Shown here: positions 6,170 through 7,061 of the stretch, in pieces | How the letters are laid out: each line of letters begins with the position of its first letter | Position numbering within the stretch: position 1 is the stretch's first letter | Assembly (NCBI GenBank): GCA_002708885.1 | Contig: PAPL01000042.1 | Coordinates: 1-7,061, forward strand | Direction of reading: 5' to 3' | Source: Verrucomicrobiales bacterium | GTDB taxonomy: Bacteria; Verrucomicrobiota; Verrucomicrobiia; Verrucomicrobiales; DEV007 | DNA length: 7,061 nucleotides | Made by a program: the position numbers and the translations under genes | Notes under the pieces: generated by a model | The model's input: the letters and a program-made list of their open reading frames with translations, nothing else | Database searches by the model: none | What the model was told of the DNA's origin: nothing

Positions 6170-6407
6170 TAGGATATTTCTGTTCGATCTCATAGAGATA
6201 AAAATTATTCTTATAGTTAGTTAAATTTAAATCATTTTTGTATATAACAATATAATTTCAGTTATTTAATTATTCTAAATAAATTATTTTATTAAATAAA
6301 TTATTTTATTATTGATAATATTAGATATATTATTCACTTTCATATAGTTAAGAATTCATATATGAGGCGGCACATCATAATTAAAATAAAATATACCCCT
6401 GAAAAAA
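6170..6407. other. Very AT-rich intergenic spacer
   Basis: This 238-bp gap is almost entirely A and T from ~6200 to 6360 and codes for nothing convincing. It contains a perfect tandem duplication (6277-6310) and many TATAAT-like strings, so individual promoter boxes cannot be called. It presumably carries the promoter of the downstream winged-helix gene and possibly the end of the parB/cyclase transcript. A short ATCTC/GAGAT stem at 6187-6199 is too weak to call a terminator. Confidence 0.5.
6277..6310. repeat. Perfect 17-bp tandem duplication
   Basis: The 17-mer AAATAAATTATTTTATT occurs at 6277-6293 and again, immediately adjacent and identical, at 6294-6310. Such direct repeats arise by replication slippage. 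This one could also be a curved or easily melted element, or a paired binding site upstream of the winged-helix gene. Confidence 0.85.
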
Positions 6408-6821
6408 ATGGTTAGTAGAGCACAAAAAATAAAAACTCTCGAAGAAAGAATTAATGCACTTAAACGTGAGGCCAGTACCGAGTTAAAAAAAACTATTAAA
6501 CAGAAGGAAAGAGAAATACAAAAATTAGGCCAAGAGTATGTCCAGACCTTTGATGAAGATTTTGTATTCAAAGTCAGTGTCAGAAAGAATGATAAAAAAA
6601 ATCCCGCAAAAAAAAGAACTGGAAGGCAGAGGCTCACTAAACAAGACAAGATAAAATTACAAGATCAGATAACCAAATACCTGTCACGTACACCCCGGAG
6701 TATTTCTGAAATCTGTGAAAAGGTTGGCAGACCTGTGAATCAAGTGAGAAATGTTCTGAGGAATATCAAACGATTAAAGAAGCAGGGAGCAAAGAGAAAT
6801 ACGACTTACGTTATAAAATAA
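6408..6821 (+). CDS. Small basic coiled-coil/winged-helix DNA-binding protein of unknown role
   Basis: I do not recognise a named family. The 137-residue protein is soluble and strongly basic. Residues ~5-45 form a charged heptad-like helix (IKTLEERINALKREASTELK and on), likely a dimerising coiled coil. Residues 46-78 form a Lys/Arg-rich linker. Residues ~79-137 look like a winged helix: helix 1 DKIKLQDQITKYLS, helix 2 ISEICEKVG (99-107), recognition helix NQVRNVLRNIKRL (111-123), and a wing ending TTYVIK. An oligomerisation helix plus basic linker plus DNA-binding end recalls nucleoid-associated or xenogeneic-silencer proteins by layout only, not by homology. The gene is poor in GC, has three runs of eight A (6485-6492, 6594-6601, 6608-6615), lies between AT-rich spacers beside a tRNA gene, and has no Shine-Dalgarno. 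A housekeeping transcription factor or an island-borne regulator are both possible. Confidence 0.72.
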   Translation: MVSRAQKIKTLEERINALKREASTELKKTIKQKEREIQKLGQEYVQTFDEDFVFKVSVRKNDKKNPAKKRTGRQRLTKQDKIKLQDQITKYLSRTPRSISEICEKVGRPVNQVRNVLRNIKRLKKQGAKRNTTYVIK

Positions 6822-6984
6822 GGCCAATCTTCAATAATTTATGCTTGTATGGTTTTACCTGCATAGAATTATAAAAACTGATCATTTAAAGATAAAACAA
6901 TAAAACTTTATCTTGCGAATAAATTCTCTTTTGGTAGTTTTCCCGCTACTTTTAAGTAGATCTGCTTTATTGATCTCTTAATTA
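6822..6984. other. AT-rich spacer with AT hairpin upstream of tRNA-Arg
   Basis: No coding sequence is evident. AAGATAAA (6889-6896) and TTTATCTT (6907-6914) form an 8-bp stem with a 10-nt loop, and CTACT/AGTAG (6946-6950/6955-6959) a 5-bp stem with a 4-nt loop. Neither is followed by a proper U-tract, so I do not call a terminator. The tRNA promoter should lie in the last ~60 bp, but no clear -35/-10 pair stands out. Confidence 0.4.
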
Positions 6985-7058
6985 GCGCCCGTAGCTCAAC
7001 TGGATAGAGTGCCTGACTACGGATCAGGAGGTTAGGGGTTCGACTCCTCTCGGGCGCG
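6985..7058 (+). tRNA. tRNA-Arg (anticodon ACG)
   Basis: A full cloverleaf can be drawn. The acceptor stem GCGCCCG (6985-6991) pairs with CGGGCGC (7051-7057), and the discriminator is G at 7058. The D stem GCTC/GAGT has one G-T pair. The anticodon stem CCTGA/TCAGG encloses loop CTACGGA, with anticodon ACG at 7019-7021. The T stem AGGGG/CCTCT has one G-T pair and loop TTCGACT. The anticodon reads CGT, and CGC/CGA after A34-to-inosine editing by TadA. The bases after the discriminator are CTT, so CCA is not encoded and must be added by the CCA-adding enzyme. Confidence 0.97.
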
Positions 7059-7061
7059 CTT

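Noticed and set aside
6362..6415. 17-codon upstream ORF overlapping the winged-helix gene start
   Set aside because: It has an ATG and a stop, but such a length is expected by chance in AT-rich DNA, and nothing else supports leader-peptide control.
6356..6649. 97-aa minus-strand open frame with hydrophobic Phe/Leu-rich sequence
   Set aside because: It is the complement of the A-rich winged-helix gene. Its apparent membrane character comes from Lys codons (AAA) read as Phe (TTT).
6889..6914. Rho-independent terminator after the winged-helix gene
   Set aside because: The stem is all A/T but for one G-C pair, the loop is 10 nt, and no U-tract follows directly.
6985..7061. Integrated element using the tRNA-Arg as attachment site
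   Set aside because: No integrase, and no second copy of the tRNA 3' end is visible in the window. The right flank is cut off, so the idea cannot be tested here.

Overview
The window looks like chromosomal DNA from a free-living, possibly marine bacterium of the PVC group, most likely Verrucomicrobiota near Opitutae/Puniceicoccales. The evidence is a secreted protein with a beta-sandwich domain of the kind abundant in Verrucomicrobiota and Planctomycetota, an IF-1/ParB housekeeping backbone, moderate-to-low GC, a tRNA gene with no encoded CCA, and no Shine-Dalgarno sequence before any start codon. A Bacteroidota-related lineage is the main alternative, and the placement is an inference.

Layout. 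The first ~1.5 kb is a large minus-strand gene that runs off the left edge. It encodes a signal peptide, a beta-sandwich domain, and a divergent subtilisin-fold (S8) protease domain. A 107-bp divergent gap separates it from mtnP (5'-methylthioadenosine phosphorylase, plus strand). mtnP converges, with only 5 bp between stop codons, on avtA (valine-pyruvate-type aminotransferase, minus strand). A 143-bp divergent region follows. It holds a small inverted repeat just before infA, which encodes IF-1 with an unusually long basic N-terminus. A 110-bp gap leads to parB, which has no parA partner in view. The 3' end of parB overlaps a lipoprotein gene for an animal-type (M28-fold) glutaminyl cyclase. 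After a very AT-rich 238-bp spacer with a 17-bp tandem duplication comes a small basic coiled-coil plus winged-helix protein, then another AT-rich spacer, then a tRNA-Arg(ACG) at the right edge.

How it fits together. mtnP recycles the methylthioadenosine made by polyamine synthesis, and avtA handles small amino acid/keto acid transamination. infA and parB are core translation and chromosome-segregation genes. The most interesting functional link is between the two exported proteins. The secreted protease has a predicted signal-peptidase site (SAEA|QTW) that would expose an N-terminal glutamine, and the lipoprotein is an enzyme that would cyclise such a glutamine to pyroglutamate. This matches the 'Q-rule' known from Bacteroidota. 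The coiled-coil/winged-helix gene in its AT-rich pocket beside a tRNA is the least explained part of the window and the best candidate for something undescribed. I see no CRISPR array, transposase or phage gene.
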